Below, piece after piece: positions 48,881-59,258 of a stretch of DNA of 64,000 bases. Below the pieces are notes generated by a model, which saw only the letters and a program-made list of their open reading frames with translations, made no database searches and was not told the origin of the DNA. The first letter of the stretch is position 1. Every line of letters starts with the position of its first letter. The DNA comes from Serratia symbiotica (GTDB lineage: Bacteria > Pseudomonadota > Gammaproteobacteria > Enterobacterales > Enterobacteriaceae). A program made the position numbers and the translations under genes. Location of the stretch: contig LR025083.1 in the NCBI GenBank assembly GCA_900380265.1, positions 1,178,001 through 1,242,000 of the forward strand. Reading direction: 5' to 3'.

Positions 48881-50783
48881 TTTACTAAATGCTGTGCTTT
48901 TTAGCGCGTCCAATATTTATAATGTTGTGAGCAAGGCAGTACGTTTGTTTTTTTATTCAGCGTTTGCACTTTGACTGATTGTTTAGTATCACTCATATAA
49001 GGTTGAACCAAGGTGATCAAGTATTAGAAATTGATGGCCATCCTTTCTTAGTCAATTTCGTCAGTTGCTGTTCTGGAAGCTGGATAGTCGTGTGGCAATT
49101 CAAATTTGCTGAGCCAAAATATATCCATGGTTGCCCAGCAAGCCTATCAGCAAATAGGTACTCTGGGATTTACCAGAACTGCATTCTCCGATAATCTCAA
49201 GCGACTCCTCGACATCTATCTCGAAATGCACATTGCTTACCTCCATGATACCTTACTCACTTTCTGTCGTAAGTGACGCGCAACTATTTATATTCAACAA
49301 CCTCATATTTTCAATGCCATCTATCATTACACACTCTAGTCCTCTCTGAGCGAGAATGTTATGTAAGTTATCGGTGATGAGATAGCTATTCAGCGGGTTG
49401 GGGGGGATAGAGATTGATGTGACTTTCTAGTCAACAAAGATCTAACCTGGTTTCACTTATTGATCAGGCTCTACGCTAACTTAATAAAATTTCAGTTGCT
49501 CTGCGGATGGATATTCACTCGAGAATTTATTAGCTTACTTTAAGTTAGCATTCATCTACGTGCCTATTGGCAGACAGCTTATTGCCCTAACTTGCTTAAA
49601 CACAGCAGTTTTCTATACCTTGCTTATGACGGATGATACAATATCTAGCCCGTGCTGCCTAGAGGACTAGGTGGTATTGACTATTCCATCTCATCCTAGT
49701 ACTGCGCAAACCACCTTATTCAGAAAACGTTGCTGAGCTACTGTGTCCTTCCAAGGTGTCGAGCAATAGCCTTCTTAGAAGTGATGAAATCAACAGTACT
49801 ACTTGGCTTAATCGTCGCTGGGGGTGCGGAAAGCATAAGAGCCTTAACAGTGTGGGTTGTACAAAAGTGCCGATACCCCCTCTTTCAGGCTGATTAGTAC
49901 CCTAGAAACTTAATTTCCGGGTGCGCTATATCAGTATCAATAAGTAGCTATGGCATCGGGCCTACCGTTATAGGCATTAATAGTTAATCTTAATGCTCAC
50001 ACTCTCTCATCCTGCTCCCGGTTGTCATTAAGGTAGACAGAAGGCTACCTGATGCAGACAATATCCAAAATATAGTTTACCTCAGGCAATCATAGAAGTA
50101 TCTATACGACACCAGAAACTCTAAGGTACCCATCAGAACAGGCAAGTTATAAATCGTTAGCACTTACTGACAACATCAGGTGCGTGCGAAAGGTAGTGCT
50201 AAAAGAGATATGCTCTGATTACCCAGAGGGTTATAGTACTTGAATCTGTTCACTGACAGCCAGAGATAATGGTGATAGAAAAGCCGCCTCATCTTTATGT
50301 TGGCTTTTCGACCTTAGGTGAAGGACACATAGCGTCAACGCTCAAGCTAATAGCTTTACGTATGGTAATTCAGAAACCAAGCGATCCTTGAAGTACAGCC
50401 TAAGTCCTAGTCGTTTTATTAGAATCGTATCAGTAAAACGGGTAGGTATCGCACTTATTTTGAAGAAAACGTGAAACTGCGATTTGCATATAATTGTTCT
50501 AAGCACCAGCTTACTAATTATAGTCAGCTGGTGCCCGTCCAGGTAATCGTTTAGAATTTGTGAGAACCGGATGTTTAATATACTCTGGTGATGATGTAGG
50601 AACAGAACAAACATGAGCTTGAGCGAAAGAGTAGGGATAGTGGCTTGTCTTATTATAAACGCTAACCATGGCTTATGACGTTAATGATGCTGAAGTGCAA
50701 AGAATTTCTTATGCAATAAGATATGTCATGCAGCGTAAACGGGAGTGAGGCAAGAAGGATAGAGATCTGATTCTAGACGACAG
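48881..50783. other. gene-free stretch (expected oppD 5' end, oppC, oppB)
   Basis: No intact gene and no block I could align, although oppC and oppB should follow oppD. A 90-codon minus-strand frame at 50342-50614 has no ribosome binding site and no family match. The junction between the opp-side and pncB/asnS-side gene orders lies somewhere from here to about 53 kb. Confidence 0.45.
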
Positions 50784-50807
50784 CATCAGTGACCATTGTC
50801 ACTGATG
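50784..50807 (+). repeat. perfect 10-bp inverted repeat, loop CATT
   Basis: CATCAGTGAC and GTCACTGATG pair perfectly around CATT and are followed by TATTTCTATT. It could be an eroded terminator on the plus strand; no gene is recognisable before it. Confidence 0.6.
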
Positions 50808-50879
50808 TATTTCTATTCCAAATACTTACTACAAACTCTCGTTTTCTTCAAGAAGAATGGTACTGTTATTAGATAAATT

Positions 50880-50911
50880 CATTATTTTATCACCTCAGTG
50901 ATAAAATAATG
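50880..50911. repeat. perfect 14-bp inverted repeat, loop CTCA
   Basis: CATTATTTTATCAC (50880-50893) and GTGATAAAATAATG (50898-50911) pair perfectly around CTCA. It has the same arm length and loop as the hairpin after yciB (42565-42596), although the arm sequences differ. No T-tract follows. Confidence 0.8.
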
Positions 50912-51018
50912 CGAAAATAGCAAGATAATAACTTAAAGAGATATGTAGAATGTGATGAGCTCAATCACTCTGCACGCCCTAATCCGAGGGTTAATAAACT
51001 TTTTGAGATATGCTAAAA

Positions 51019-51041
51019 ATTGCTCGCAAAATGAGCAATTA
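51019..51041. repeat. 8-bp inverted repeat upstream of tRNA-Asn
   Basis: AATTGCTC and GAGCAATT pair perfectly around a seven-base loop, 23 bases upstream of the -35 element of the tRNA promoter. Confidence 0.5.
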
Positions 51042-51063
51042 AGTCGAAATTTTCAATTCAGAG

Positions 51064-51091
51064 TTGACATTCCTCGGCGTTTAAATATGAT
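51064..51091 (+). promoter_or_regulatory. sigma-70 promoter of tRNA-Asn
   Basis: TTGACA (51064-51069, perfect consensus) and TATGAT (51086-51091) are separated by 16 bases. Initiation would fall near 51098, about ten bases before the mature tRNA 5' end. Confidence 0.75.
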
Positions 51092-51107
51092 TAATATTTA
51101 ATACAAT

Positions 51108-51180
51108 TCCTCTGTAGTTCAGTCGGTAGAACGGCGGACTGTTAATCCGTATGTCACTGGTTCGAGTCCAGTCAGAGGAG
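51108..51180 (+). tRNA. asnT: tRNA-Asn(GTT), CCA not encoded
   Basis: The 73 bases from TCCTCTGTAGTTC to the discriminator G form a full cloverleaf. Acceptor TCCTCTG pairs with CAGAGGA, the D-arm is GTTC/GAAC, and the anticodon GTT (51141-51143) sits in the loop CTGTTAA. The T-arm contains GGTTCGAGTCC. The body matches the E. coli Asn tRNA as I recall it. The usual genomic CCA is CAA here (51181-51183), so CCA must be added by the nucleotidyltransferase. It stands alone between decayed opp and pncB. In E. coli the asn tRNA genes are far from this locus, so its position marks a rearrangement. Which paralogue it descends from cannot be decided, so the symbol is nominal. Confidence 0.97.
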
Positions 51181-53277
51181 CAACATTATTTCCAGAAATT
51201 GTATCAAACCTATATCTAAATAAAATTTAGATCTTCTATCATAGAATATTTCAATCATAGTATTTATTTTTATTTATAAAAAGATTAGTAGTCTAATTCA
51301 GGATTACAGGTTTTTAAAAAAACATATTCCATATGTCGCTTAACGACGTAAAATTCATAATATGCCGCTTTATTATTCATTAACACTAAACAGATCTCAG
51401 GATCTTTACTCTATTAACCTAGTATGTTTAATACGCCTGAATCTCAATTATTGGGTCAATCGCACAGATCTGCTATCGCACTATATACCTACTGCAGTTC
51501 TACCTTCTAGTTCACCACCAGTGATAAGCTCGGTAATCCTAACTCTGCACCTGTTAGGCATTCCAGAGGACTACGTTTCGCTGGAATGAGATTGCTTTTA
51601 GATACAATCGGGATCTCCCCACCACTCGTTAAGCTAACAATAACGAGTCTTCTACGGCATTACTACAATAGTAATGTCATACATCGTGTTGCTTTTCCAT
51701 ATTCTAATTGCTATTCTAAAATAGATACAGAAATATCCGGCCATCTGGATTTAGTTTTCTAAGAGAACCATAACCCCTATAATTCGATGAGTAAAACACC
51801 ATGAATCAGTCGCTGCATTTAATTGAATTATGATATAACAAGATGTTAGTAGTATGGCGTCCGGTTAAACGCGTAGTGAATATTGTCGTCTCTTTTTTCT
51901 GAAACCGAGGTAATACTTAGTAGTGGAGCGCGTCAACTACGCTGTGGATGTCATGACAAGTAATCTGAAGGTGGTAAAAGTAAGCTAAATCTGGTAGCAT
52001 TTCAGATAATTATTCTTATTCAAACTGTCTTTAATATCTATACCCTTCTGTTAGCCACATCATCGATCCTGGAATATCTGGAAGAAGCAGGGTGAGGGTG
52101 ATTTTACTCGGCGATGCAGTAAGTTCAATTATTAACATCATGAATCTGACAGCTAAGGTGAAGTGCTGGGGCGTAAAATACTGCAGACTATTTACCGGAG
52201 TGTAAGCAAGACATTCTTAATACTAGCAGCGATCAAGTTTATGTTGCTTTTGAAAATAAATGCATGACATGGTTGCGGAGGGCCTGCAAGAGCAGACGAC
52301 AGCTTGTCATTATCACATCTATTTTAATTCAATACCTTGTATGGTTATCAGATACACGATTCAAAGGTAAAGGGAGAAATGCAATTTTATAGCTTGACCA
52401 CCAATTAGACAGAAATATAGTGCAAAGCTTTTCTAGCTATAGCCCACCAAGAATCAGTCCACATTACCCAAACGGCAATCCCGCTGTTCTCCGTATCCCT
52501 ATTGAAGGCTTATGCTGAGTTTGAGGAACTTAAAATGCAGGCGCTTCACAACAGTAGATAGGAACAGTCTGAGGATGAAATTTATTCAGGTATAATGATG
52601 GGTAGCGCTAATTTGATAGGATAGAACACCAGTAAGAACTATGTTTAGTTTATTACGCTAAGGTCCGGCCAGATAAATAGCATGAAACCCGGATCAGTAA
52701 AAACTTTGGAAGAAAAGATAGGTAGTGCCTCTGCGAGTGTTGACTCACGATGACTAGACCTTCATTGAATCTTTTGTATAATATTGCGAGCTCATATGGT
52801 CAGTCTGAGTTATATAGGTTCCCTATAACAGCCACGTTATTGAATACCTGCTAAAACCAAGCAGGGTTCTTATGACTCATATTTGAGTAATCAAAGTTAC
52901 GCGCCAAAGATCTGTCATGCCTTTCCTTTGTATGTTTATTTTTAACAAAGCTTCTCCTATCCGTATGAGGATAGACTTAATACGCCGACACCGTATTAAC
53001 TCCTGTTATACTTGGCTTTTGAACCTATTCCAGAATTATCGTCTGGTGCTATTTTTTAAAAGTTATTAATAAAATAATTTTTATGCAAAAATCACAGGAA
53101 AGAGATAGGAGCTGCGTCACGATTCGTGCAATACATTTAGATTGGGCACGAAAGCGATCGTTCATTACTGAGCACTTGGTATCGATTTTATAAATAAAAT
53201 ACTAATTTCCCCGATAACTGATTCCTTGAACAGGGCTCGTGCTACACCGCTACTTCCACTAGTAAATTAATCTGCTG
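51181..53277. other. gene-free stretch between tRNA-Asn and pncB end
   Basis: No intact gene. The 5' part of pncB should fall in roughly 52.3-53.27 kb, and pepN on the minus strand left of it. I could not align either. A 75-codon plus-strand frame at 51362-51589 has no match. Confidence 0.45.
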
Positions 53278-53470
53278 TTCGGCATCAGTACCCGCTGATA
53301 CCTTGCAGATTCCTAGCGTCCATTTGGTAAATATCATGATAAAGTGGTCGAATTTAAAGGTAAATAGGTAAGATATGTCTCCGACAGCCAAGGGTAATCC
53401 ATCGTTGAAAATCAACCTTTGTAAAATCCATTTGTAATCCCTTCGATCTCTACCATGGAAAAATCTGTTG
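53278..53470 (+). pseudogene. pncB: pncB pseudogene, 3' end (nicotinate phosphoribosyltransferase)
   Basis: One frame, with stops, reads FGISTR-stop-YLADS-stop-RPFGKYHDKVVE, then FKGK-stop-VRYVSDSQG. It matches the PncB C-terminal part [40 protein letters not shown] near the end resembles the RKAFDLPHIKK terminus. The gene lies directly upstream of asnS, its native neighbour. PncB salvages nicotinate for NAD synthesis. The 5' two thirds are not recognisable. An 81-codon minus-strand frame (53242-53487) over it is a shadow. Confidence 0.75.
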
Positions 53471-53618
53471 GCACTCCCCTTTTGCATATAGAACCAAGCA
53501 ATGTGATAACTATTTAGGGATTTCTGCTTGTTCTATAGCCAAAGGCTAGTAACATAGCAAATATCCCACCCTGCTTGGGATGTTAGGGAATATTAAACTA
53601 ATATTGAAGAGAAAAAAT

Positions 53619-55019
53619 ATGAGGGTAGTACCTATAGTCGACGTGCTCGATGGTCGTACAGCGGTTTCGAGTGAAGTTACCGTGCGAGGATGGGTGCGTA
53701 CGCGAAGAGATTCTAAAGCGGGTATCTCGTTTCTAACCATCTATGATGGTTCCTGCTTTAACACGTTACAAGCTGTTGTTGATCATTCACTGCCAAATTA
53801 TCAAGGTGAGGTACTCCACCTGACCACAGGTTGTTCTCTTGAAATTACCGGTAAGCTTGTCGCATCGCCAGGTAAAGGTCAAAGTTTCGAGTTGCGGGTT
53901 ACAGCTATCCACGTAGTCGGCTGGGTAGCTGATGCGTATAACTATCCAATATCAGCAAAACGCCACAACATTGCGTATCTTCGTGAAGTAGCTCATTTGC
54001 GCCCACGTACTAACTTGATCGGTGCTATTGCACGTGTGCGTCATACTGTGGCTCAGGCTATTCACCGCTACTATGATAAGAATGGATTTTTCTGGGTATC
54101 TACCCCAGTCATTACAGCCTCCGATACTGAAGGTGCTGGCGAAATGTTCCGCGTCTCTACGCTAGATCTGGAAAATCTACCCCGCACTGACCAAGGGTCT
54201 ATTGACTATAGGCAAGATTTCTTCGGAAAAGAAACTTTTCTGAGCGTATCCGGCCAGTTAAACGCCGAAACCTACGCTTGCGCGCTATCAAAAATATATA
54301 CCTTTGGTCCAACATTTCGTGCTGAAAAATCCAACACAAGCCGCCACCTGGCGGAGTTCTGGATGGTCGAGCCTGAAGTGGCTTTTGCTACACTAGATGA
54401 TGTTGCTACACTAGCGGAGACAATGCTGAAATATGTATTTCAGGCCGTATTAAACGAGCGTATAGACGATATGAAATTCTTTGCTGAGCGCATTGATAAA
54501 GACGCTATTTTTCGCCTACAACACTTTATTGCTTCCGAATTTGCGCAGGTGGAGTACACAGAAGCCGTAAAGATCCTCTTGTCTGCCGATCAATCCTTTG
54601 ACAATCAAGTATCTTGGGGTATGGACTTATCTTCAGAACATGAACGCTATCTGGCAGATAAATATTTCAAGGCTCCTGTGATGGTAAGAAATTATCCAAA
54701 AGATATTAAAGCTTTCTATATGCGCCTCAATAGCGATGGCAAAACTGTGGCGGCAATGGATATATTAGCGCCAGGAATCGGTGAGATCATTGGCGGCTCT
54801 CAACGTGAGGAGCGCTTAGATGTCCTGGATCAGCGGATAGCAGAAAGGGGGCTAAATAAAGCAGAGTACGGGTGGTATCGTGACCTACGCCGCTATGGTA
54901 CTGTCCCTCACTCCGGATTTGGTTTAGGCTTTGAACGTTTAATCGCCTACGTAACCGGTGTAAAAAATGTACGTGATGTGATCCCTTTCCCACGCACCTC
55001 ACGTAATTTCAGCTTTTGA
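53619..55019 (+). CDS. asnS: asparaginyl-tRNA synthetase
   Basis: AsnRS charges tRNA-Asn with asparagine (class IIb synthetase). The ATG at 53619 gives 466 residues, the E. coli length, beginning [20 protein letters not shown]; an earlier in-frame ATG at 53580 adds 13 residues with no match. The N-terminal OB-fold anticodon-binding domain contains [17 protein letters not shown]. Class II motif 2 is in [20 protein letters not shown], and motif 3 is in [20 protein letters not shown]. The catalytic segment [17 protein letters not shown] is intact. The C-terminal NFSF differs slightly from the usual NASF. Upstream pncB is dead. ompF follows 313 bases after the stop, with a hairpin between them. 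Confidence 0.98.
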   Translation: MRVVPIVDVLDGRTAVSSEVTVRGWVRTRRDSKAGISFLTIYDGSCFNTLQAVVDHSLPNYQGEVLHLTTGCSLEITGKLVASPGKGQSFELRVTAIHVVGWVADAYNYPISAKRHNIAYLREVAHLRPRTNLIGAIARVRHTVAQAIHRYYDKNGFFWVSTPVITASDTEGAGEMFRVSTLDLENLPRTDQGSIDYRQDFFGKETFLSVSGQLNAETYACALSKIYTFGPTFRAEKSNTSRHLAEFWMVEPEVAFATLDDVATLAETMLKYVFQAVLNERIDDMKFFAERIDKDAIFRLQHFIASEFAQVEYTEAVKILLSADQSFDNQVSWGMDLSSEHERYLADKYFKAPVMVRNYPKDIKAFYMRLNSDGKTVAAMDILAPGIGEIIGGSQREERLDVLDQRIAERGLNKAEYGWYRDLRRYGTVPHSGFGLGFERLIAYVTGVKNVRDVIPFPRTSRNFSF

Positions 55020-55332
55020 AGTAACCCATGCAAACATCGTTGTAACGAAATTTATAACCTAAGACTGGATTTACGCTTGCTTTGCGTGTTTATAGATACT
55101 GAACTATATCATAAAGTTCCAGGAAAATTTATAATTTGTCACATATGGTCTCTCTTTGAGACCATATAGAGAGGTTAGTAGCATTTTCGTTCTAGAGTAA
55201 CTTGCCAGTAAATGGAACATTGCGTTCAGACATAGGTTGGCAGCAATCCATTAACAATAGTCCAAAAAGATTATTCCGGCATCCCTAGAGGATCCGAATA
55301 ATACCAATAAGAGTAATCAATGAGGGTAATTA
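55020..55332. promoter_or_regulatory. asnS-ompF intergenic region with hairpin
   Basis: The region holds a perfect 10-bp inverted repeat, ATATGGTCTC/GAGACCATAT (55143-55167, loop TCTTT, no T-run). It must also hold the porin promoter and leader. In E. coli ompF is controlled by several OmpR-binding sites in the equivalent region. I cannot assign OmpR boxes or a -10/-35 pair here with confidence. A GAGGGTAATTA ribosome binding site precedes the paired ATG codons. Confidence 0.5.
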
Positions 55333-56430
55333 ATGATGAAGCGCAACATCCTTGCAGTAGTAATCCCAGCTCTAGTAGCTGGTGGTGAATTAAATGCTGC
55401 AGAAATATACAGCAAAGACGGTCACAAGTTAGATCTTTCTGGTAAAGTGGTCGGCCTTCATTACTTTTCCAAAGATAAAAAAGAGGATAAAGATAAATCC
55501 TTTGCTCATATAGGCTTTAAAGGTGAAACCCAGATTAATGAGCGCCTGATTGGTTATGGTCAGTGGAAATACGGACTTGCAACGAATCACTCTAAATCTC
55601 TAGGTTCCAGGGATAGCAAAACTCTTATTGGGTTTGCTGGTTTAAAATTTGCAGAGTACGGTTCATTTGACTATGGACGTAACTACGGCATACTTTACAA
55701 TGTGGAACGCTGGACAGATGCACTGCCGGAGTTTGGTGGGGACACTTACTCTGCTACCGATAATTTTATGACTGGTCGTACAAGAAACGTTGCAACTTAC
55801 CGGAATAACAACTTCTTCGGCTTGCTGAACGGGTTAAACTTCGCTTTACAGTATCAAGGTAGAAATACTGAGAAAGAGTATAATATCGAGGAACAAAACG
55901 GAGAAGGATGGGGTATCTCCTCTACTTATAATTGCGGTGAAGGAATAAGTATTGGTGCTGCCTATGCATCTTCTAACCGTACTGAAATGCAGAAGTTGAA
56001 TAATAAAGAGCTTGGCAAAAAAGCTGAAGCCTGGACTATAGGTACAAAATATGATCTCCATAACATTTATCTAGCAGCAATGTACGCAGAAACGCGTAAT
56101 ATGACGTCTTTCCGTAAAGACTCCTATGAGGATAGTATCGCTCATAAAACTCATAACTTTGAATTAACTGCACAGTACCAACTCGACTTTGGACTACGTA
56201 CAGAAGTATCCTACTTGCAATCTAAAGGTAAAAACATACGTTACGCAGATACTAGACATGACCAAGATCTAGTTAAATATATTTCTGTTGGTAGCACTTA
56301 TGAATTCAACAAAAATACATACACTTATATTGATTACAAAATAAACTTATTGCAAAATAATAAGTTCAGTGAAATCACACGCACAAATACCGAAAATGTT
56401 ATTGGCATGGGTCTGGTTTACAAGTTCTAA
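55333..56430 (+). CDS. ompF: OmpF-type general porin
   Basis: This is a trimeric 16-strand outer-membrane porin for passive uptake of small hydrophilic solutes. It has 365 residues (E. coli OmpF 362). The start MMKRNILAVVIPALVAG is almost identical to OmpF and forms a signal peptide ending at about residue 22, so the mature protein begins AEIYSKDGHKLDL. The constriction loop L3 motif PEFGGD is at 132-137, after GSFDYGRNYG. The last residue is phenylalanine (LVYKF), needed for BAM recognition. Surface loops diverge and are enriched in K, E, N and D. It is the native neighbour of asnS. The 5' region and strong terminator suggest an expressed single gene. It is probably the main route for host metabolites (inference). 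Confidence 0.95.
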   Translation: MMKRNILAVVIPALVAGGELNAAEIYSKDGHKLDLSGKVVGLHYFSKDKKEDKDKSFAHIGFKGETQINERLIGYGQWKYGLATNHSKSLGSRDSKTLIGFAGLKFAEYGSFDYGRNYGILYNVERWTDALPEFGGDTYSATDNFMTGRTRNVATYRNNNFFGLLNGLNFALQYQGRNTEKEYNIEEQNGEGWGISSTYNCGEGISIGAAYASSNRTEMQKLNNKELGKKAEAWTIGTKYDLHNIYLAAMYAETRNMTSFRKDSYEDSIAHKTHNFELTAQYQLDFGLRTEVSYLQSKGKNIRYADTRHDQDLVKYISVGSTYEFNKNTYTYIDYKINLLQNNKFSEITRTNTENVIGMGLVYKF

Positions 56431-56690
56431 GTGATAGGGAGTTATACTAATTAAGTGTTTAACATCTAAAATCATAAACAATCCGCATTGTAGAAAACAG
56501 CAATTTATTAAGGACAAATCTGTAGTCAAGAGATTTATATGAACTTTTTTACGTTGCAGTTGTAATCCCAGAACTGGGTTTTATAAAGATCCAAGAGGCA
56601 TAACAGTCAATAATTTTGAGCAAACAAGTAGCACTACTACATACGAACTGTGAACTATGGAAGGTTTAGTTAGTAATTAAACCCTCTGCT

Positions 56691-56725
56691 TAATGCCGGC
56701 ACCTAAGGTAGTCGGCATTATTTTT
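56691..56725 (+). terminator. rho-independent terminator of ompF
   Basis: TAATGCCG (56691-56698) pairs perfectly with CGGCATTA (56713-56720), with ACCT/AGGT able to pair inside, followed by five T. It lies 260 bases after the ompF stop; nothing else on this strand needs a terminator here. Confidence 0.75.
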
Positions 56726-57475
56726 AGGTATTGCCTTATCTTATCCTCTAATCGCAGGTTCAGTATTATATTACAAAGATAATACCTGATTACCATCTCT
56801 CGTCATAAAAGATTTTTTATGATACGGTTATGTCGCTGAAACGCTAATAATAAAAAACACTACCCTGTATTAGATGTGCAACCAACAGCCTTTTCTACTC
56901 AAAGCATAATCATTCTAGTTCCAAACAGTGTAATAAAGTTCTTTCACACTTATGACCTCCATAACGAAATTATCAATGTCGGTGAAGTTGACTGGCTTGG
57001 AACAATATAATTAGCTGATATCGGCATAGCGATAGCTGACCAGCCCCGGCTACTACTAAGAACTAGGACTTGCTAAAATAGACACTCTTAGTGGGCTGTG
57101 ATATTTACCAGATAAGACTGGTATCTAGCAAGATAGAAATATTTTCAGCTGCTCCATCACGCTACGATTTATGATGCTAAATGTTACATTGAGTTTTATA
57201 AAAGCACCATAAATAAGTCTAGGTACGGCCATTCAATGCCTCTTTCCATAGATTCTTGAAAGATTAGCATCAGGCTTTGGCTCTATTTTTTTTGATGCAT
57301 TCCTCTAATGTTTATCCTGCGACTTTCCTTTCGCAACCATTTTCCTGGCGGAAGCATCAGGTCCTGCATAATATTACACTATCTGTATCTCACCCGTTTG
57401 GCACAGACATCACTAAGCTTAGTCTGACACCTGTCGTCTGCTTGAATCCGAGATTATGTCACACCCGACCTACGT
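56726..57475. other. gene-free stretch between ompF and aspC remnant
   Basis: No gene or recognisable remnant. A 66-codon plus-strand frame at 57277-57477 has no ribosome binding site and no match. Confidence 0.45.
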
Positions 57476-58610
57476 AACAATTACTACTATATCACCCTAG
57501 CCAATCCTGGTGGCCTTGCCGAGATCTTCCGAACAGACATCCGCCCAACAAAAGCAACCGAGGCATTAGCCTTCTCAACCTTAGACAGATAAAACTCCAG
57601 TGCCAACAATTGCCAAAAAAGCTAAAATATTTATTAGGAACTAATATCATCAAAACTATCTCAGTATTGAAGCTATTTAGCTTTGTCCGGCTGCACCAAG
57701 AGATGAAAGATGGTACAAAAAGGTCTGTCATCGCCGACAAAGTATACGTTCCGAGTAAATGGCAGGTGGGCCCGCTGCTATTTTTGTGTTGGCTGATTGT
57801 ATCACCAATTAAAACAATGCTAAGCGGATCTAGATCAGAAATCAACGCCGAGCAGCTTAGGTTATAAATGCCTTCTCTGTCGCGGATGTAGAAAATCGAG
57901 AATTATAGGGCTGGTACTAATGCGTTGGACTCCGATGGTTTTATGGGTGCCTAATAAGTAAACTAAGTCGGGCAATGTGGTGCTGTCTTCTAAGGTTTGA
58001 ACTACATAACCTCGGCACCATTAAACCTAGCGATAAACAATATCCTCAATTAGCCTCATGTGCCTCGGTCCGTGACTCATACTGCCGCCTCCAAATTTGG
58101 ATATAAAAGTTTGCCGCGGTCTGGAAGACTATCCTGAGGACCGACGTAGTTTACTGTCCAATAGCAGGCGTTATCTTTTCTGTTTTGTACTATAAAAATT
58201 TCAGATTATAGCATGAACGTGGAGAATGCAGTCTAATTGGCAAAGAAGCGAAACCTCCTGATCGTGAATTCAGCCAACTAACAGCATCTATGCACGCTAA
58301 GTTTTCTCAACCATTATCATAGTCAGCACTTAGCAGCTAGCATGCCATCAACGATGCACTACATAAAACTTTAGGAGTAGGAACGTGGATGTATGAAAGC
58401 GTATTCAAAATATGCGGCAATTTTTATCAAAAACCCTTACAGGGGAAAGTTATGAACAAGCCTTTGAGGCTATTAATATCCAAAAAACCATGTTCTCATT
58501 CTCTAGAATGACTAGAGTAAACCTCTGCGCTTGCGCGATAAATTTGTGCGTATTTGGTTAACTGTAAAAGTATTAACATGCTGGAAATAATAGAGGATAA
58601 GCAGACGCCC
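57476..58610 (+). pseudogene. aspC: aspC pseudogene (aspartate aminotransferase)
   Basis: Three separate blocks match AspC. LANPGGLAEIFRTDIRPTKA (from about 57500) matches [37 protein letters not shown]-stop, then YHQNYLSIEAI, matches [30 protein letters not shown]. Near 58545 LRLRDKFVRIWL matches LRLRDEFGVYLV. LEDYPEDRRS at about 58120 may be GLEEDAEGLRA. The spacing is near native, giving a length close to the intact 1.19 kb. It runs into the end of convergent gloC. The enzyme interconverts oxaloacetate/glutamate and aspartate/2-oxoglutarate; aspartate would have to be imported. Long frames on both strands at 57492-57867 are shadows of it. Confidence 0.87.
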
Positions 58611-59258
58611 TTATCTGGGCGATAAAGGTCCGTGCAGGAATGGGTTAGTTTGACGCTCATACCCAAAGGAGGATATCCTCCCATGTCCGGGGATAAACTC
58701 TATGTCGTCACCCTGTGGAAACAACTTGGTGCGGATTGTTTTGATCAGGGCCTGATGGTCGCTACGCGGAAAATCGCTTCGCCCAACGCCGCCGTTAAAC
58801 AGCACGTCTCCTACTAGTGCTAAGCGAGCTTTCGTATTGATAAAAACAATATGCCCTGGAGTATGCCCAGGACAATGCAACACTTTAAGAGACATCTCAC
58901 CTATTTTCACCTCATCTCCGTCCTCCAACCAACGAGTCGGCATTAACGGTGTACATTTTTCTAAACCAAACATTTGGCTTTGTTTTGGCAGGATATCCAA
59001 CCAAAAAGCATCTTCTTGTTCTGGCCCCCAAATAGGCACCTGATAATACGCGGCCAGTTTTGCTGCACCACCGACATGGTCGAGGTGGCCGTGCGTCAAC
59101 AGGATGTGAGAGAGAGTCACTCCTTTCTGAATCACTGCCTCTTTAATTATTCCCTCGTCACCGCCTGGATCGACCAGAGCTGCCTGCCGAGTATGTTCAC
59201 ACCAAATTAAGCTGCAGTTTTGACGGAAAGAAGTCACCGGAATAATATTATATTTCAT
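58611..59258 (-). CDS. gloC: type II glyoxalase GloC (YcbL)
   Basis: GloC is a metallo-beta-lactamase-fold hydrolase that cleaves S-lactoylglutathione to D-lactate and glutathione, finishing methylglyoxal detoxification. It has 215 residues, the E. coli length. The binuclear metal ligands are all present: H56, H58, D60 and H61 in THGHLDH, H132 in [10 protein letters not shown]151 in [15 protein letters not shown] and H192 in PGHG. The conserved start [20 protein letters not shown] is intact. The C-terminal tail (LHGPLSPR) differs from E. coli. It is convergent with the aspC remnant. The usual downstream partners ycbK, ldtD and mukBEF are not recognisable. Confidence 0.95.
   Translation of the reverse strand: MKYNIIPVTSFRQNCSLIWCEHTRQAALVDPGGDEGIIKEAVIQKGVTLSHILLTHGHLDHVGGAAKLAAYYQVPIWGPEQEDAFWLDILPKQSQMFGLEKCTPLMPTRWLEDGDEVKIGEMSLKVLHCPGHTPGHIVFINTKARLALVGDVLFNGGVGRSDFPRSDHQALIKTIRTKLFPQGDDIEFIPGHGRISSFGYERQTNPFLHGPLSPR

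Noticed and set aside
50342..50614. 90-codon minus-strand open frame between opp remnants and tRNA-Asn
   Set aside because: No ribosome binding site, no motif, no match to OppB or OppC; length is not unusual for eroded AT-leaning DNA.
57492..57867. 117-codon minus-strand frame and overlapping 85-codon plus-strand frame
   Set aside because: Both overlie the aspC remnant, where a different plus-strand frame carries the AspC motifs at this point; no ribosome binding sites.
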